The position numbers were made by a program, and so were the translations under genes. A stretch of 64,000 nucleotides of DNA from Brachypodium distachyon (lineage: Eukaryota > Streptophyta > Magnoliopsida > Poales > Poaceae): positions 40,513,237 through 40,577,236 of the forward strand of contig NC_016133.3 of NCBI RefSeq assembly GCF_000005505.3. The letters are read 5' to 3'. Below, piece after piece: positions 46,919-58,478 of this stretch. The first letter of the stretch is position 1, and every line of letters starts with the position of its first letter. The notes beneath the pieces were generated by a model. That model was not told the DNA's origin. It made no database searches and worked only from the letters and a program-made list of their open reading frames with translations.

Positions 46919-47592
46919 ATGGGACCTGTTTGGTTTAAGCCCCAGCCAGCCTTACCAATATTTCGGCAAATTTTGGCATGATCAAAATAAGGACATCACC
47001 AATATTTCGATAAGTAGATGTTGTTTGGATTGCAAACATTGTAGGGACTAATTTTTGGCAAAGAAATTTAGACGAACACTTATTTTTTGGAATTTTTTTT
47101 TAGTGTGAACTACTTCTCAATTCGTGAGGTACCAAACTAAGGTTAGACGTAAATCATGGATTAGACAAAGGATCACGGCAAAGTTGAAAAAGGCTGCTGG
47201 ACTTTTTATTTAATTCAGCAATTCAGTTGAGAAAGAGCAGTGCTCTCTATTCAATGCAGAGGTGGCCTTCCGTAACCAGCGATATGCGTGCTTAATTAGA
47301 GGAGACGAAGGAGAAAGAAAAAAAAAGATCGTATGTGTTAGTTTGAGGAGAGATTTAGGAAAACAGACTGGGCCCACCAGGGATTAGAGAGGGCGAGCAG
47401 GGATGCCAATTCTTGGGTGATGTTTTTCCCCACCCTCGACTCGCCAGCGTTTTCGCTGGAATCGTAAGGGCGCGCCCGCGGTGGGTTTGGCGAGCCAAGT
47501 TTTTGGTCCTGGTCCAAACAACAGCCAAATAGCCAGGACAAGCCAATTTTTTGGCATGATCTGTTTTGGTTGTAAACCAAACAGGCCCATGA
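46919..47592. mobile_element. TIR element with GGGCCTGTTTGGTTTA ends
   Basis: The left end GGGACCTGTTTGGTTTA and the right end, inverted, GGGCCTGTTTGGTTTAC lie about 670 bp apart. The internal TTTTGGCATGATC also recurs in the same direction near both ends. No transposase is present; the target duplication is unclear, so the superfamily (PIF/Harbinger or hAT) is not decided. Confidence 0.55.
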
Positions 47593-48024
47593 TCCTCATG
47601 GACGCGGAGGGATCGAGAAAAATGTTGTGTGCTGTGTGCAGATTGGGTCCAGCTCCTTCGGACCAGGCCTCTGATGAACTCTTGGTCCAATTAGGTGATG
47701 CCAGCTTCATTCCATTTTTGTGTACTGAGGCTTATTTATCTGTTTATTACGTGTAGAACCTGTCCTACGCACTGTTCAGTGCCGCTTCGCCCGGCACGTA
47801 TCGACAAGAAGGCACGCATTGACGTTGACGCTGTCATGTCACTAAACTCGATTAAGCAACCATCTTAGTTGGAATGTGGGATGAGTACGTAACGCGTACA
47901 TTGAGAAGTTTCTTCTCCATGAAAACGGATGGAAGGCTCTACTTGGTACAACATTTCCGTTCTATACTCTTTCCGGGAGAACTCCATGGACTAGCTCTAG
48001 CTTGATCCAGCTGGTTCTATTTGG

Positions 48025-48122
48025 TACTCCCTCCGCGTCCATAATAAATATTGCTGATTTAGTGCAATTTGATACTAAATCAGCCTGTTGTACTAAAATA
48101 GCAACATTTATTATGGATGGTA
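48025..48122. mobile_element. Stowaway MITE, about 98 bp
   Basis: TA-bounded; left end CTCCCTCCGCGTCCATAATA and right end AACATTTATTATGGATGG pair as inverted repeats, as do the inner CTGATTTAGT and ACTAAATCAG. Confidence 0.75.
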
Positions 48123-48628
48123 CTATGGCATGAAGGTAGTAGCTAGCTAATTGTTCGAGAAATATGCACGGGGATTTTCAAAACCAGCAAGGTTAGTCTA
48201 GTAGCTGCATAGACTTGGTACATATTCTGTAATTTTGTGATCTAATATATGAATAAATGTAAAAATACAATTGTCTGATAAAGATAAGTTACACTTCGAA
48301 AGCTCTTGAAGATTTTGAGTTTATTGGGTTGTTTGTTGTTGACTTTTATATTTGTTCCGTCGATCCAAAAATCAAATTTGCCGAGTGCCCCTGTTGTTTC
48401 CGAGTACTTTTTTTTCGAGCACTTGGCAACCACTTGTGTACGCCGAGAGCCAAGAAAGAAAACACCGTTGTGAGCGATCAGTTAGTTAGATGCAAAGATT
48501 GACCAACATGGTGGCTCGCATTTTAAACTTTAATCGTGAATATCATTCTAACATACATATAAAAGGTTGTCTCATATTCAAAAGATGGTATATTTATGTA
48601 CTTCTAGACGAATTGGATTGGTTAATTG

Positions 48629-48713
48629 TACTCCCTCCGACCCATAAAAGGTGTCGCACACTTGTACAAATACGTACAAAATGGACGACACTTTTTATGC
48701 ATGAGAGGAAGTA
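48629..48713. mobile_element. Stowaway MITE, about 85 bp
   Basis: TA-bounded; CTCCCTCCGACCCATAAAAGG at the left, CTTTTTATGCATGAGAGGAAG at the right, with inner GTGTCG and CGACAC also inverted. Confidence 0.75.
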
Positions 48714-49528
48714 CTTTTCTATGTGTATTGGGGTTGATTGATTATGTCTTTCTCTGAGTTCCTTTGAGAGTATTAATCTAATATATATCAGGTCAAACAC
48801 AACATATCAGCTCTTATAAACGTCAACCTGCCAGCCTCAACCCAAACTTTAAGTTTCAGCATCGCTTCTATCTATATGGCTTACAAATGATGCATACCTA
48901 TAACTGATTTGGTAATATAGCAACACATATCGATGTTAGGCAGAGAAATGAAAACATATAAATATATTTTTCAGCGTGATTGTACGGGACACGGTGCTAG
49001 TTACAAAAGAATAATAAATATCCACGTAAAACAATGTAATGGAAGATAACAACAAGCAACATACATAAAGAATGAACAAACATTTCATTACTGGTTGGAA
49101 AAAATCTGAACGGATACGAGTCCCTTGGTGGTCAGCTCCAACCTTTTAGTGCTAGAAATCATCAGCTCATGTCCCACCTGTCGTTGAAATAATGACCACA
49201 TGATTGCAACAAGTTGATAAGTAAAAGAATAGCTTGCAAATAAGCTTTTACTGTAGTGTCTTGTCTCTAAAAATCATTCATTTACGCCAAATCGACTAGC
49301 ATATATAAAATGAATATATATAAAAATCATTCATTTGGTTTGTCTCGACTAGCTGTTGACATGATGTTATTACATAAATGAGTATATTATGTATTCTGCG
49401 TTATCAAAAGAGTTTATATTTTCAATCGTAAATATATTGTCAGTATAATTCTATAGAAAAGGGAAGAATGCACCGGTACTGCGTCTGTTGCTCCAGACAT
49501 TCTCTTGTGTTCATTTTAATGTAGATAC

Positions 49529-49636
49529 TACTCCCTCCGATATCCATAATCGAAATATTACGTAAGGTTTTTTAGGCATAGATACATCCATATTTAAGCA
49601 AATTTGGGACAATTAATATTGATCAGAGGAAGTGTA
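49529..49636. mobile_element. Stowaway-type MITE, about 108 bp
   Basis: The left end CTCCCTCCGATATCCATAAT and the right end (inverted CTTCCTCTGATCAATATTAA) are related. The interior TTTAAGCAAATTTGGGACAA is the complement of the block seen in the 38.2 kb copy. Confidence 0.65.
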
Positions 49637-49961
49637 TACTAGTGATTATGTGAAAACAATTATTTATTGATGAGGGAGCGCCAAAATTTTATCTCGTGAA
49701 GGGTTATGGATCCAATTGAAGGTGTTTAAAATGAACCTGACCATTATAGCTGTAGGTTTTCATGTTCGATCCAGCAGCATGTGGTTGTGCTTGATTTGAT
49801 TATGTGGCTCAGCAACTGACGAGTGAATGACCCATCGAGTTCTCACCTTTGGTATAACTGCTACGGTCTAACAGGGAGTCCACTTGAAAGCCCACTAGAA
49901 TCCATGAAGCCCAACTAACTTGGCTTGCGGCTCAAGATAAGAACAGATAATTAAGAAAACC

Positions 49962-50132
49962 GTGAACTGAGCCTAAATCAGGTGGTCTGGTTTCTTGTGG
50001 TGGAACCAGTCCACCCAGGTTCAAGTTCTAAACTTGACATGGGTGTCACATTTCCTGGATTATTTCAAGATTTAACCGGCGCTATTCTTTCAGTGGTAGG
50101 TGACGTATCCGTCAACAATGAGACGCCTGCGA
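49962..50132 (+). mobile_element. SINE-like sequence inside the 5' LTR
   Basis: GTGGTGGAACCAG..CCACCCAGGTTCAAGTTCTAA contains a pol III B-box core (GGTTCAAGTTC at 50018-50028). It is followed by the AACCGGCGCTATTCTTTCAG and GACGTATCCGTCAACAATG segments seen in a common grass SINE-derived repeat. The A box and a 3' tail are not clear, so it is a truncated copy. Confidence 0.55.
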
Positions 50133-50546
50133 TGAACTAGGAGGGGGAGCCGGGAGGACAGGGCCAGACAGATGGAGACGGAGCCTTTCTCTCTAAACAG
50201 ATCTCATCTCTCATACACGCGTTCATGGCAACTTTGTAATCTCTCCATCAATATCAGATCAGACAAGCAGGACGTAGGGATATTACCTTCCGAAGGCCTT
50301 GAACCTGAGTAAATCGTGTCCCTTGTGTCAGTAAGACGCCTGCGATGAACTAGGAGGGGGAGCGGGGAGGACATGGCCAGACAGATGGAGACGAGCCTTT
50401 CTCTCTAAACAGATCTCATCTCTCATATACGCGTTCATGGCAACTTTGTAATCTCTCCATCAATACCAGATCAGACAAACATGACGTAGAGCTATTACCT
50501 TCCAAAGACCTTGAACCTGGGTAAATCGTGTCCTTTATGTCCTTAT
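50121..50546 (+). repeat. 213-bp tandem duplication in the 5' LTR
   Basis: The block starting AGACGCCTGCGATGAACTAG at 50121 is repeated from 50334 with a few substitutions. Because the unit begins with the last bases of the SINE-like segment, the duplication happened after that segment arrived. Confidence 0.85.
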
Positions 50547-51705
50547 TAGCTGACGAGATCGCTAACACACACTCGTGCTCTCTCTGGTCGAAAGCACTTA
50601 GTTTGGATATCCCGAGGTAGCTCCTCGTCATTGGCGCCGACCTTGGGGAGAAATTGTGTTGGACTAACGATTTTGACGGCTTCATCGTCATCAACCCGCA
50701 ACTCGTCCACTTCAGAGAAAACCGATCTACAACGTGATCAAGATCGAAGAATCAGCAGCAGCGACAACGGCGTCGGGTTCGAGTTCGACCGATCTACTCG
50801 TCTCGGCTTCTCCACTGCGCACGCACGACGACTACACCGACAATCTAGCAGTCACCTCGGATTCCCAAGCATCAAGACCAGCAAGAAAAGCAGATCGATC
50901 GCAGATTCGACACATCGAGCTACTCCGCCGTCATCGTTACTAAATCAGATCTGGTCGAGGCAGCGGCCAGTTTCCTTCCAAGTTCCCGTCTCATCGAGCC
51001 GAGCCCGACAGGCGAATCAGGGCCGGTCGCTCCCGTCTCGTCGCCTGCACGCACGGCCAAATTTAGACGAACGACTAAAGGCCAGAAGCTACGTGCAGCT
51101 CGCCCAGAATCGAAGCAGAGCCTGAAGACTCCATCGCTACAAGCGCCCGCACAAGAAACGGAAAAAATCTCAAGGAGATCGATCGGGCGCAAGCTGACGA
51201 ACAGAAGCAAAACGCAAATCAGAGCCAAGCATGCGCCAGATCGAGGAAGAGCCACCGTTGTTTGGCTGGACTCACGGTCTCCCAGATCTTGTCAGTTCGT
51301 GGAGGCCAACACGGCAGCAGCTTGCAAGCGAAGTCTCCAAAGGAAATCAAGCTACGGAGCAGTACTAGTACTAGCTAAGGAAAGAAAATCACTTCGGGAA
51401 GTCCCGCGAATCAATCTCAGTTGGCCTACTCACGGCCAGCCTCGAATTTCCATCACATCCATGACGGCAGCTGTTTTGATCAAGATTTGATGGCCACGTG
51501 ATGGATTAACAAAAGGAAAGAGGCAAATAAAAGAGGAAAGAAGGAAAACGGAAGCACACCCAAGTGCTATTCAAGCATGGTCAAAGCACAGAAGATTTCT
51601 ATCAACTGACAAGCGGCTATGTACAACCAAAGCAGCAAACAAGGCGAACAAGACATGAAAATCACGAGATTAAATCGATCCAACAGCTCACGTACCTGGC
51701 CAGCT

Positions 51706-51990
51706 CAAGATATCGGCTCCGCGACGCCATGCGCGATTCCGTCCGCCTCAAGATATCGGCTCCGCGACGCCATGCGCGATTCCGTCCGCCTCGACGACTC
51801 CGTCTGCCGCGTTGACTCCGTCCGACCCAGCGTCCGACGTGACGTCATCCGCAGCATCGCCTCCCTACGCGACGTCGACTCCGTTCGCCGCGACGACTCC
51901 GTCTGCCGCGTTGACTCCATCCGACCCAATGTCCCACGTGACGTCATCCGCAGCATCGACTCCCTACATGACGTCGACTCCGTTCGCCGC
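51706..51990 (+). repeat. Minisatellite-like repeats in the LARD interior
   Basis: A 43-bp unit (CAAGATATCGGCTCCGCGAC...) occurs at 51706 and 51749. It is followed by a 99-bp unit (CGACGACTCCGTCTGCCGCG...) at about 51792 and 51891. Both are built from GACTCCGTCCG/GACGTC-type motifs. Both periods leave ORFs open on both strands, which explains the long spurious ORFs here. Confidence 0.75.
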
Positions 51991-53588
51991 GGCCCCGTCG
52001 GCTCTGTCCACCACCTTGTCGACTCCGTCCGCCACGCCCGACACTCGGAGGCTGCGCTGTACAGGTCATAACGCCTTGGCCGCACCCAACACACTGGGAC
52101 TGTGCCACCCAAGCCAAGCTGCCTCAGCCGCACTCGACACTCGGGGGCCGCGTCTCGCAGGCGAAACGATTTCCCTCGCACCCGACACTCGGAGCTGCGC
52201 CGCGCAAAGTTACACTGCTACAGCTACACCTTGCGGATAAGTATTGTTATTTATTTGCTAATTTCGAGCATGACACATTCTGATCAAACAGCTAAAACTC
52301 ACTCGACTATGAATAGTCGATCCTCATCGGTTACGACGACTTGATTCACTTCCGAGTCCTCGTAGTCGAAACACTTTCGATTCCATGTGTTAGCAAACAT
52401 GCCGCCTGAGTAGCTGATTCGCCTACGAAGTCGAACCCATAAACTCCAACCTAGTTGCAGTCCAACTGACAGGTTGGCACGGGACAGAGACGAAGGACAT
52501 CAGGCTAACGAAAGGGCCTACGTACGAGATAGCACGTCGAATTCGATCAAATAACAAAATCATTGTTAAATTAATAAGCTAATGAGATACTCTACCAGGA
52601 CCGTATACTTTAAACTGTTTTGCAATTATTGCAGAACTTACATCAAGCCAGGCACGAAGGCCACGAAGATTTGAGCTTATGCTTGACTACCAACATTCAA
52701 CCATAGCCTCGGGGGCTACTCCCACCGGGAGTGCTCATCGCGTCTGTTCGACTGGCCGCTCGTCGACGTCATCCGCTGCGCTACTCCGTCTGACGCGACT
52801 CCGCCGTCACGCCCACTACGACTACATGATATGTGGCCCGTGACTTCGAGTCTCTACTCGAGTCTACGACTCGGCTAGACACTCGGGAGCTACTCCCACC
52901 GGAAGCGCTGGCCGCGCACCCGGTTACTTCGGCTGCATCGCCCTTCGGGTCTGCCGACTACACCGTTCTTCGGGTCCTCAACAGAGTAGACCAGGATTAT
53001 CTGCGCCAACAGTCGGCAGAGCCCAAGTCGAGTCCGCTCCTTGGTAAGCCTCACTCGCTGATACAAATTTAGAATTACACCCGACAGTGGGTATTTTATA
53101 GTTTTCCCAGGTCGCACAGACTGCGAAACACACCCGAAGCCACGTTCATAACGTGAAGGTAAGACCTGATGGCTTCCATCGGGCCTGGAAATTAGCATCG
53201 TCTGGCAATTCCAGTTTATCCATGCCCGCAGCATGATGAAGATCCCGACGGACGCGTCGGTTGATAGCCATACTGGATTTCGAGTCTGTAAAGCTCCCGG
53301 CAGGTTTGACTCGAATACCGCCAGTTATCCAGGTTCGAGCCTGTGGACTTGAGTGCTGATGTATGCTAACAAAGTTTTTTCCCCGATGCAATTAACTGGA
53401 CTCCCAGTCAAGTATTCCAGGCGTGTTACGCAACCATCCCACAAAGCTTTTCTGAATTCCGTCAAAATTATCCTGTGTCTTTGGGACATAGCTCGACGCT
53501 TTCAGCTCGACACATTGCCGAGTCTGCAGCTTCTGTTTCTTGAGCCTCTACTCGAGTCTACGACTCAACCAGGCACTTGGGGGCTAAC

Positions 53589-54087
53589 TGACGAGAGAAT
53601 GACCCATCGGGTCCTCACCTTTGGTCCTGCTACGGCCTAACAGGGGGTCCACTCGAAGGCCCACTAGAATCCATGAAGCCCAACTACCTTGGCTTGCGGC
53701 TCAAGATAAGTACAGATAATTAAGAAAACCAAATCAGAGTTTATCTCTAATTGTAACCGACTCGGACTCTACGCCCGAGACCTAGCCTCCTATATAAAGG
53801 ACTAGAAGGGGCAGCCGGGGAGGATAGGGCCAGACAGATGGAGACGGAGGCTTTCTCTCTAAACAGATATCATCTCTCATATACGCTTTCATGGCAACTT
53901 TGTAATCTCTCCATCAATACCAGATCAGACAAGCAAGACGTAGGGGTATTACCTTTCGAGGGCCTTGAATCTGGGTAAATCATGTCTCCTGTGTCCTTGT
54001 TAGCCGACGATATCGTCAACGCACATCCGTGCTTTCTCTAGTCGAAAGCCCTTAGTTTGGTTATGCCGAGGTAGCCCCTCCTCGGCA
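53589..54087 (+). repeat. 3' LTR
   Basis: 499 bp, from TGACGAGAG to CTCGGCA. It keeps an apparently intact promoter with TATATAAAGG at 53791-53800 and the downstream GGGGAGGATAGGGCCAGAC block shared with the 5' LTR. Confidence 0.8.
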
Positions 54088-54724
54088 ACCCTGGCCAGTT
54101 GGGGGTGTTGTTTATGCAAGGAACTTTTGTCTATGCATGGCGCCCTTTACTTTTTTTTTTCTGCTAGTACAGTTCAGGTAACGTGCCAAACTGTGCAACG
54201 GTATGTTCTGTTTTGAGCCACCCAAAGTTCATAAAAGGCATGAAAATTTTCATCGATAATTTTTCATAGAATTTCATCGATAAATTAGTATATTGCGAAA
54301 GTTGACCAACAGAAGTGCCCATTTCAAAAAACGGAAAGAAATATCTCAAGCAAGGATAATGGAGAGATGCAGACATGCAGTATCCATTTCTTGTAGCGGG
54401 AACGTGTTAATCGATCAAATGCAAGTGCCAGGTCCCAGGTCAATGCACTCAGTTTGCTGGAGTAGTCACTTTCCAGGTTACCTAATTTAATGACAGTGAT
54501 ATTTATAAAGAATATATTTGCAGCTACACACACTTACACATCGACTGTGCGTTGAATAAAGGTGCTTTAGTATTGTGACACTATATTCCTTGGTACTGAT
54601 CGTGAAGTCACACGTACAGATTAAAATGGATGAAAACAAGCTAGCTTAATTAATCCCTTTGGAGTACTACTAACAAAAAAAGACTATTTGGCAATTGGCA
54701 TGCAGATCCCATTATCCATTTTTT
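54088..54724. other. Intergenic DNA downstream of the patatin gene
   Basis: No gene or complete element recognised; it includes the likely 3' UTR of the minus-strand patatin gene near 54600-54724. Confidence 0.4.
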
Positions 54725-56302
54725 TTACTGTTTGACGCCCTTCTTCTGGAGCCTGGCCTTGCGCTCCTGCGACAGCATGCGCGCGAAATTGAGCAGCTCC
54801 TCCTCGTTGGTGCCTCTGTTCTTGTCAGGCACGCTCTTGCCGGTCTCGACGTCCACCCTGCACACGCTCCTCTTGAGCAGGGCCTCCCCGACGCCGACGA
54901 GCCTTCTCAGGTTGTCCGGCGTGGACACGTCGACGGAGGAGGTGTCGCCCTTGAGCTCGTCGTCCTGGATCCGGAGGTACCGCTTCTCGCAGCGCAGCGT
55001 CTGGAAGAGCACGGAGGCCTGGATGTCCACGAGGTCGCCGCTGGCCTGGCTGAAGCTGTCGATCAACGGCGTGGCGCCATTGTTGTAGAGCCACCCGACC
55101 ACCCCCCACTTGCTGCACGCCGCCGCGTCGAACTTCCCCTCCACCTTGGCGGAGCCGGTGCCCAGGGAGAGCACCAGGAACTTGCCGTATTCCTCCGGCT
55201 TGATCGGGACGAAGTCCTTGTTGCCCAGCAGGATCTGCTTGCTCACGTCCGTTATCGCCAGCATCGTCTGCACACACGTGTCCGTCACAATATGTCAAAC
55301 CGAGCACAATAATGCAGAAACAAAAGCCAATGTTGGTAGCGACCGATCGAGCTAGCAGAGCTGGATTGTCGTGTAAGCTCGTTTGTATGTACGAATAGTT
55401 ACTCAGCTCATACAGGATTGTTTGCGGCGACGCCTCCGTCGATGAGGTCGAAGTCCCGTGGAGTGCCATCCTTATGCTTGGTCTGGAAGTGGTGGCCAGG
55501 GAGGTAGGTCGGCGCGGCGGAAGTGCTGATGCACACGTCGGAGAGCAGAGCGTCCTTGGACACGTCGTTCTGGGCCTGCACATGTTCCATGTAATTAAGT
55601 ACACGACGGCGGCGAAGGCATATATATGTTTGTTGGGAGTGACCGGGACGTACGTCGTATTTGGAGAAGATGGTGGGCTGGAGGAGCTTGATGTCGAAAG
55701 TGGGGATGACGATGTTCTGCAGCGCCTGGCTCACCCGCGTCGCGCCGAGCAGCTCCTTCACGATGGAGTGGAGGTACCGGCCGTCGTACTTGGGCCCCGT
55801 CATGGTCTTGAAGAAGCCGAAAGGCCAGTTGCTGACGGGTGGGAAGATCTTTGGGCAGTGGTCGAGGTAGAACTTGTTGATGTCCTTGGCGGCGAACAGC
55901 GGCCGGCCCTCCTTGTTGGGCGCGGTGAGCATGGCCGTCACCAGCCCTCCGGTGCTCGTCCCGGCGATCACGTCGAAGTAGTCCGCGATCCTCGCCTCCG
56001 GCTCATCGAGATCCTATAAACAGACACTGCCACTAGAATTGCTTCCATATAAAGATGCACGAGAGCAGGCCGGCCAGGGAATAAATACTCACCTGGAGCT
56101 TTTCTTCGAGGAAAGCGAGGATGGTGCCAGGGATGATGCCGCGGACGCCGCCGCCGTCGATGCTGAGCACGGTGACGATGTTCCCGTAGGACGGCGCCGG
56201 CGACCTGGGCGTCAGAAGCGACGAGGACACGACGCCGCCGAGCACCGGGTTCAGGGTCAGGGCCCCGCTTCCGCTGTGCTCCAGAACGTGCACCGGCGAC
56301 AT
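54725..56302 (-). CDS. Patatin-like phospholipase A / lipid acyl hydrolase (four exons)
   Basis: Exons 56302-56093, 56013-55654, 55575-55414 and 55267-54725 join in frame for 424 residues. The protein hydrolyses acyl groups from membrane glycerolipids; plant members act in defence, stress and lipid turnover (family knowledge). The oxyanion-hole motif DGGGVRG is at 49-55, the nucleophile elbow GTSTGG has Ser90, and the dyad Asp236 lies in [10 protein letters not shown]. There is no signal peptide, which fits the cytosolic or peripheral-membrane patatin-like group rather than secreted tuber patatins. The C-terminus ends [13 protein letters not shown] broken tandem paralogue lies about 8 kb away on the same strand, separated by an LTR element. 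The ATG at 56302 gives a leader followed directly by the conserved [10 protein letters not shown] strand. Confidence 0.93.
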
Positions 56303-56572
56303 GGCTTCTTCCTAGCTAGGACCGGCAGGCACCCTAAAACAAACTCCAACTGACTAGCTCCCTAGCTAGCTTAGTAGCTACACCTGCTTAAGTGCTCGAC
56401 CAAAGGTCGAGCTAGCAAGGAATCGCTTTAATTTCTCTTTGCAGAATTCTATTCCGATTTACAGATGGGATGGCTACTAGCTCCTTGTCTCTGGCTGCTC
56501 CTGCTTATTCGCGTCTGTAGTGCGTGCGATTAGCGAATCTGTGGTTAGGTAGGTATATGCTCGTGCGCCCCG

Positions 56573-56582
56573 ATATTTATAT
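56573..56582 (-). promoter_or_regulatory. TATA box of the patatin-like gene
   Basis: On the minus strand CGGATATAAATATCGGGG lies about 275 bp before the start codon. It resembles the TATA context of the broken paralogue near 46720. Confidence 0.6.
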
Positions 56583-56599
56583 CCGCGCGGTTAAAGAAC

Positions 56600-58070
56600 G
56601 AACTCGTGATCCCAAATGCCATGGGTCGATGAGCACGGACGTACGAGGAACGTTCGCGGCTCCGGGGAAACGGAAGCGAAACATGGGCGCGCCGCGAGTC
56701 AAAAGAAGTGATCTGCACTCCGCGCCATATGGGCATATGGCCTATGCACTATTTTTTAAGTGACCGCAGCAAACTACGGTCTGATTAGGTCAAGGCCGCA
56801 CCCGCCGCCGGTCGTACCGGAGCGCGCACCGGCGCACGCACGCATGACACGAGCGGAATGTATGTACCCAAGAATATTTTAACCATGTAAGGTTCCGTCT
56901 CGACCTGACCCACTGCCGTGAGCCTGTGATTCCTGAGACCCTGATCCTTTCCGGTGGTGCCACTGGGTGAAGCTGTTGCTTTCGCGTGCTCCGGCAGCAT
57001 ACGTACCTGGGCGCAGCCGGCGAGACGGCGATGGCTGCTGAAAACGTACCATTTACTGGTCATAACTCCGGCGTACGTCTCAGGATACGGTCGTGGGGAC
57101 GCGGCTCTAGCTAGACTAGAGTACTTCTCTACGAATTTTGACCTGGGGAGCGGTACGTTTGGGAATTTTTTGCTGGGGAAAAAATGAGTGGAAAGCTGTG
57201 CGTTTCGTCGTGCGTGGAGGAAGGAATGAATTCCTTTGGGAGGATGGAGACGACTCTGAGCTCGCAGGTTTGTTTCATCTGTACGTGTTTCCAGCCACTT
57301 GGGAGAAACGCCCGCAAGTACATAGAGTCGATCAAACTTGACTTGACCAAGAGCTAGCTGCTGGAGCCCTTGTTGAGATGGATACGTACGTACGCTTCTA
57401 ACTAGTCCCTCCGACCTTTCTGTCTCCACTTGTTTTCGGTTTGCACCGCTGACTTCTCTTTTCTGATTATAATGTTTCCCGTTTGGGGCCGTGAGTTCAC
57501 CTAGCAACTGACAGGTGGACCCATTCAAATTAGTGGCCCTCACGTTCGTTTTATCTCACTCCAAACCCTTCATGTATCTTCTTCCTCCCGCCGTCTCCTT
57601 CCCCAATCAACCACTCGATACCTCCTTCCCTGGCCCGATCCTCCCCATCCTGACCCGTTTTCGTCTCAGATTAGGTATCCGGTATTGCGCTCGCTCCGCG
57701 AACGACCGTGCTCCGTCTCTTTACGGGAGATCCTCTAGTTGTTTCACATTTGATAGATGATGTAACTTATTTGAGAATCAATAAAGTTGGCATGATGAAA
57801 CCAACTAACCATGTCATAATTAAAAGGAAATGCCGAGACACAGATTCATCTGGCCAAAAATAGTCAGGAGACATGTTTTATTGTTGCAAGGGTGATCGAC
57901 AAACCTGAATATGAGTAGTCATTGTCTGATTGAAACACACCATGTTTGCTATGCAACGGTGTGTTGTGTTTGCGAAACAAAACGAGTCTCTTGCGTTTGC
58001 CACGATAACATTAAAAACTGCACGCACGTTCTAACGAGTCTAGCTAATTTATTTATATTGTATTTCGTTG
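56600..58070. other. Intergenic DNA upstream of the patatin gene
   Basis: The long minus-strand ORF at 56785-57543 has no family signature or codon bias. The remainder is unassigned; about 57780-58100 is probably part of the Helitron whose 3' end is listed next. Confidence 0.35.
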
Positions 58071-58072
58071 TT

Positions 58073-58100
58073 CCATTGCAACGTATGGGCATTCCGCTAG
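58073..58100 (+). mobile_element. Helitron 3' terminus
   Basis: CCATTGCAACGTATGGGCATTCCGCTAG followed by T. The CCAT..ATGG hairpin around TGCAACGT, about 10 bases before CTAG, matches the common grass Helitron end. The 5' end was not found. Confidence 0.65.
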
Positions 58101-58241
58101 TAAATAAAAAATCGTGACTTACAGAATGGCAGCTCTGCTCTGCTAGCTGCTTAATTATGTGGGTGAATACGACTTTCCGCAGCTAGTTCAGCAGAATTTA
58201 GTGCCAAACAAAAAACGCACTTATGTTCGCCCACCATATAT

Positions 58242-58478
58242 ATTCCCTCCGTTTCATAATTCTTGTCGAAATATTACATGTATCTAGTCAGTACTTAGAA
58301 ATAGATACACCTATTTTTTGGCAATTTTGTTTTGACGAAACAGCCGCAGCGAGCTATTTATTGCCAAAAAAGGTTGGACAGAATCCAACTGGAAGAATAT
58401 AAAAAAAAACATAGAAAATAAACAACTAGATCTTGATGGTAGGGAACAGAACAGATAATTATGGAACGGAGGGACTAC
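58242..58478. mobile_element. Stowaway MITE interrupted by extra DNA
   Basis: The left end ATTCCCTCCGTTTCATAATTC and the right end AATTATGGAACGGAGGGACTA are a matching pair. They lie about 235 bp apart with roughly 110-120 bp of unrelated sequence (about 58330-58450) between the halves, suggesting a nested insertion. Confidence 0.55.

Larger units (their letters stand above)
47593..49528. other. Intergenic DNA with small MITEs
   Basis: Apart from the two MITEs listed separately, nothing can be identified; the region is AT-rich with no coding signal. Confidence 0.4.
49817..50630 (+). repeat. 5' LTR, rearranged
   Basis: It matches the 3' LTR at both ends but is 814 bp instead of 499 bp. The segment between AATTAAGAAAACC and AACTAGGAGGGG, which in the 3' LTR carries the TATA box, is replaced by SINE-like DNA (49962-50132). 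A 213-bp unit is then present twice in tandem (50121 and 50334). Confidence 0.8.
49817..54087 (+). mobile_element. Non-coding LTR retrotransposon (LARD-like)
   Basis: A 5' LTR (49817-50630), a primer-binding site beginning TTGGCGCCGACC at 50631, a non-coding interior, a polypurine tract CTTGGGGGCTAAC at about 53576-53588 and a 3' LTR (53589-54087). LTRs start TGACGAG and the 5' copy ends CTCGTCA, its inverted match. The 2.96 kb interior has no gag, protease, reverse transcriptase or integrase on either strand; it holds tandem repeats and GGGGGCTACTCCCACCGG.AG blocks. Such elements rely on proteins of related full-length elements. No target duplication was found at the outer flanks. Confidence 0.8.

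Noticed and set aside
50121..50546. CRISPR-like or satellite array
   Set aside because: Only two long units within an LTR; explained as a tandem duplication in a eukaryotic retroelement.
51705..52240. Long ORFs in the interior of the non-coding LTR element
   Set aside because: They arise because tandem repeat units of 99 bp keep both strands open; no gag-like motif such as a CCHC knuckle is present.
56785..57543. 252-codon minus-strand ORF upstream of the patatin gene
   Set aside because: No domain, no biased composition, overlaps other equally long frames, and sits in promoter/repeat DNA. Length alone is not enough in GC-rich sequence.
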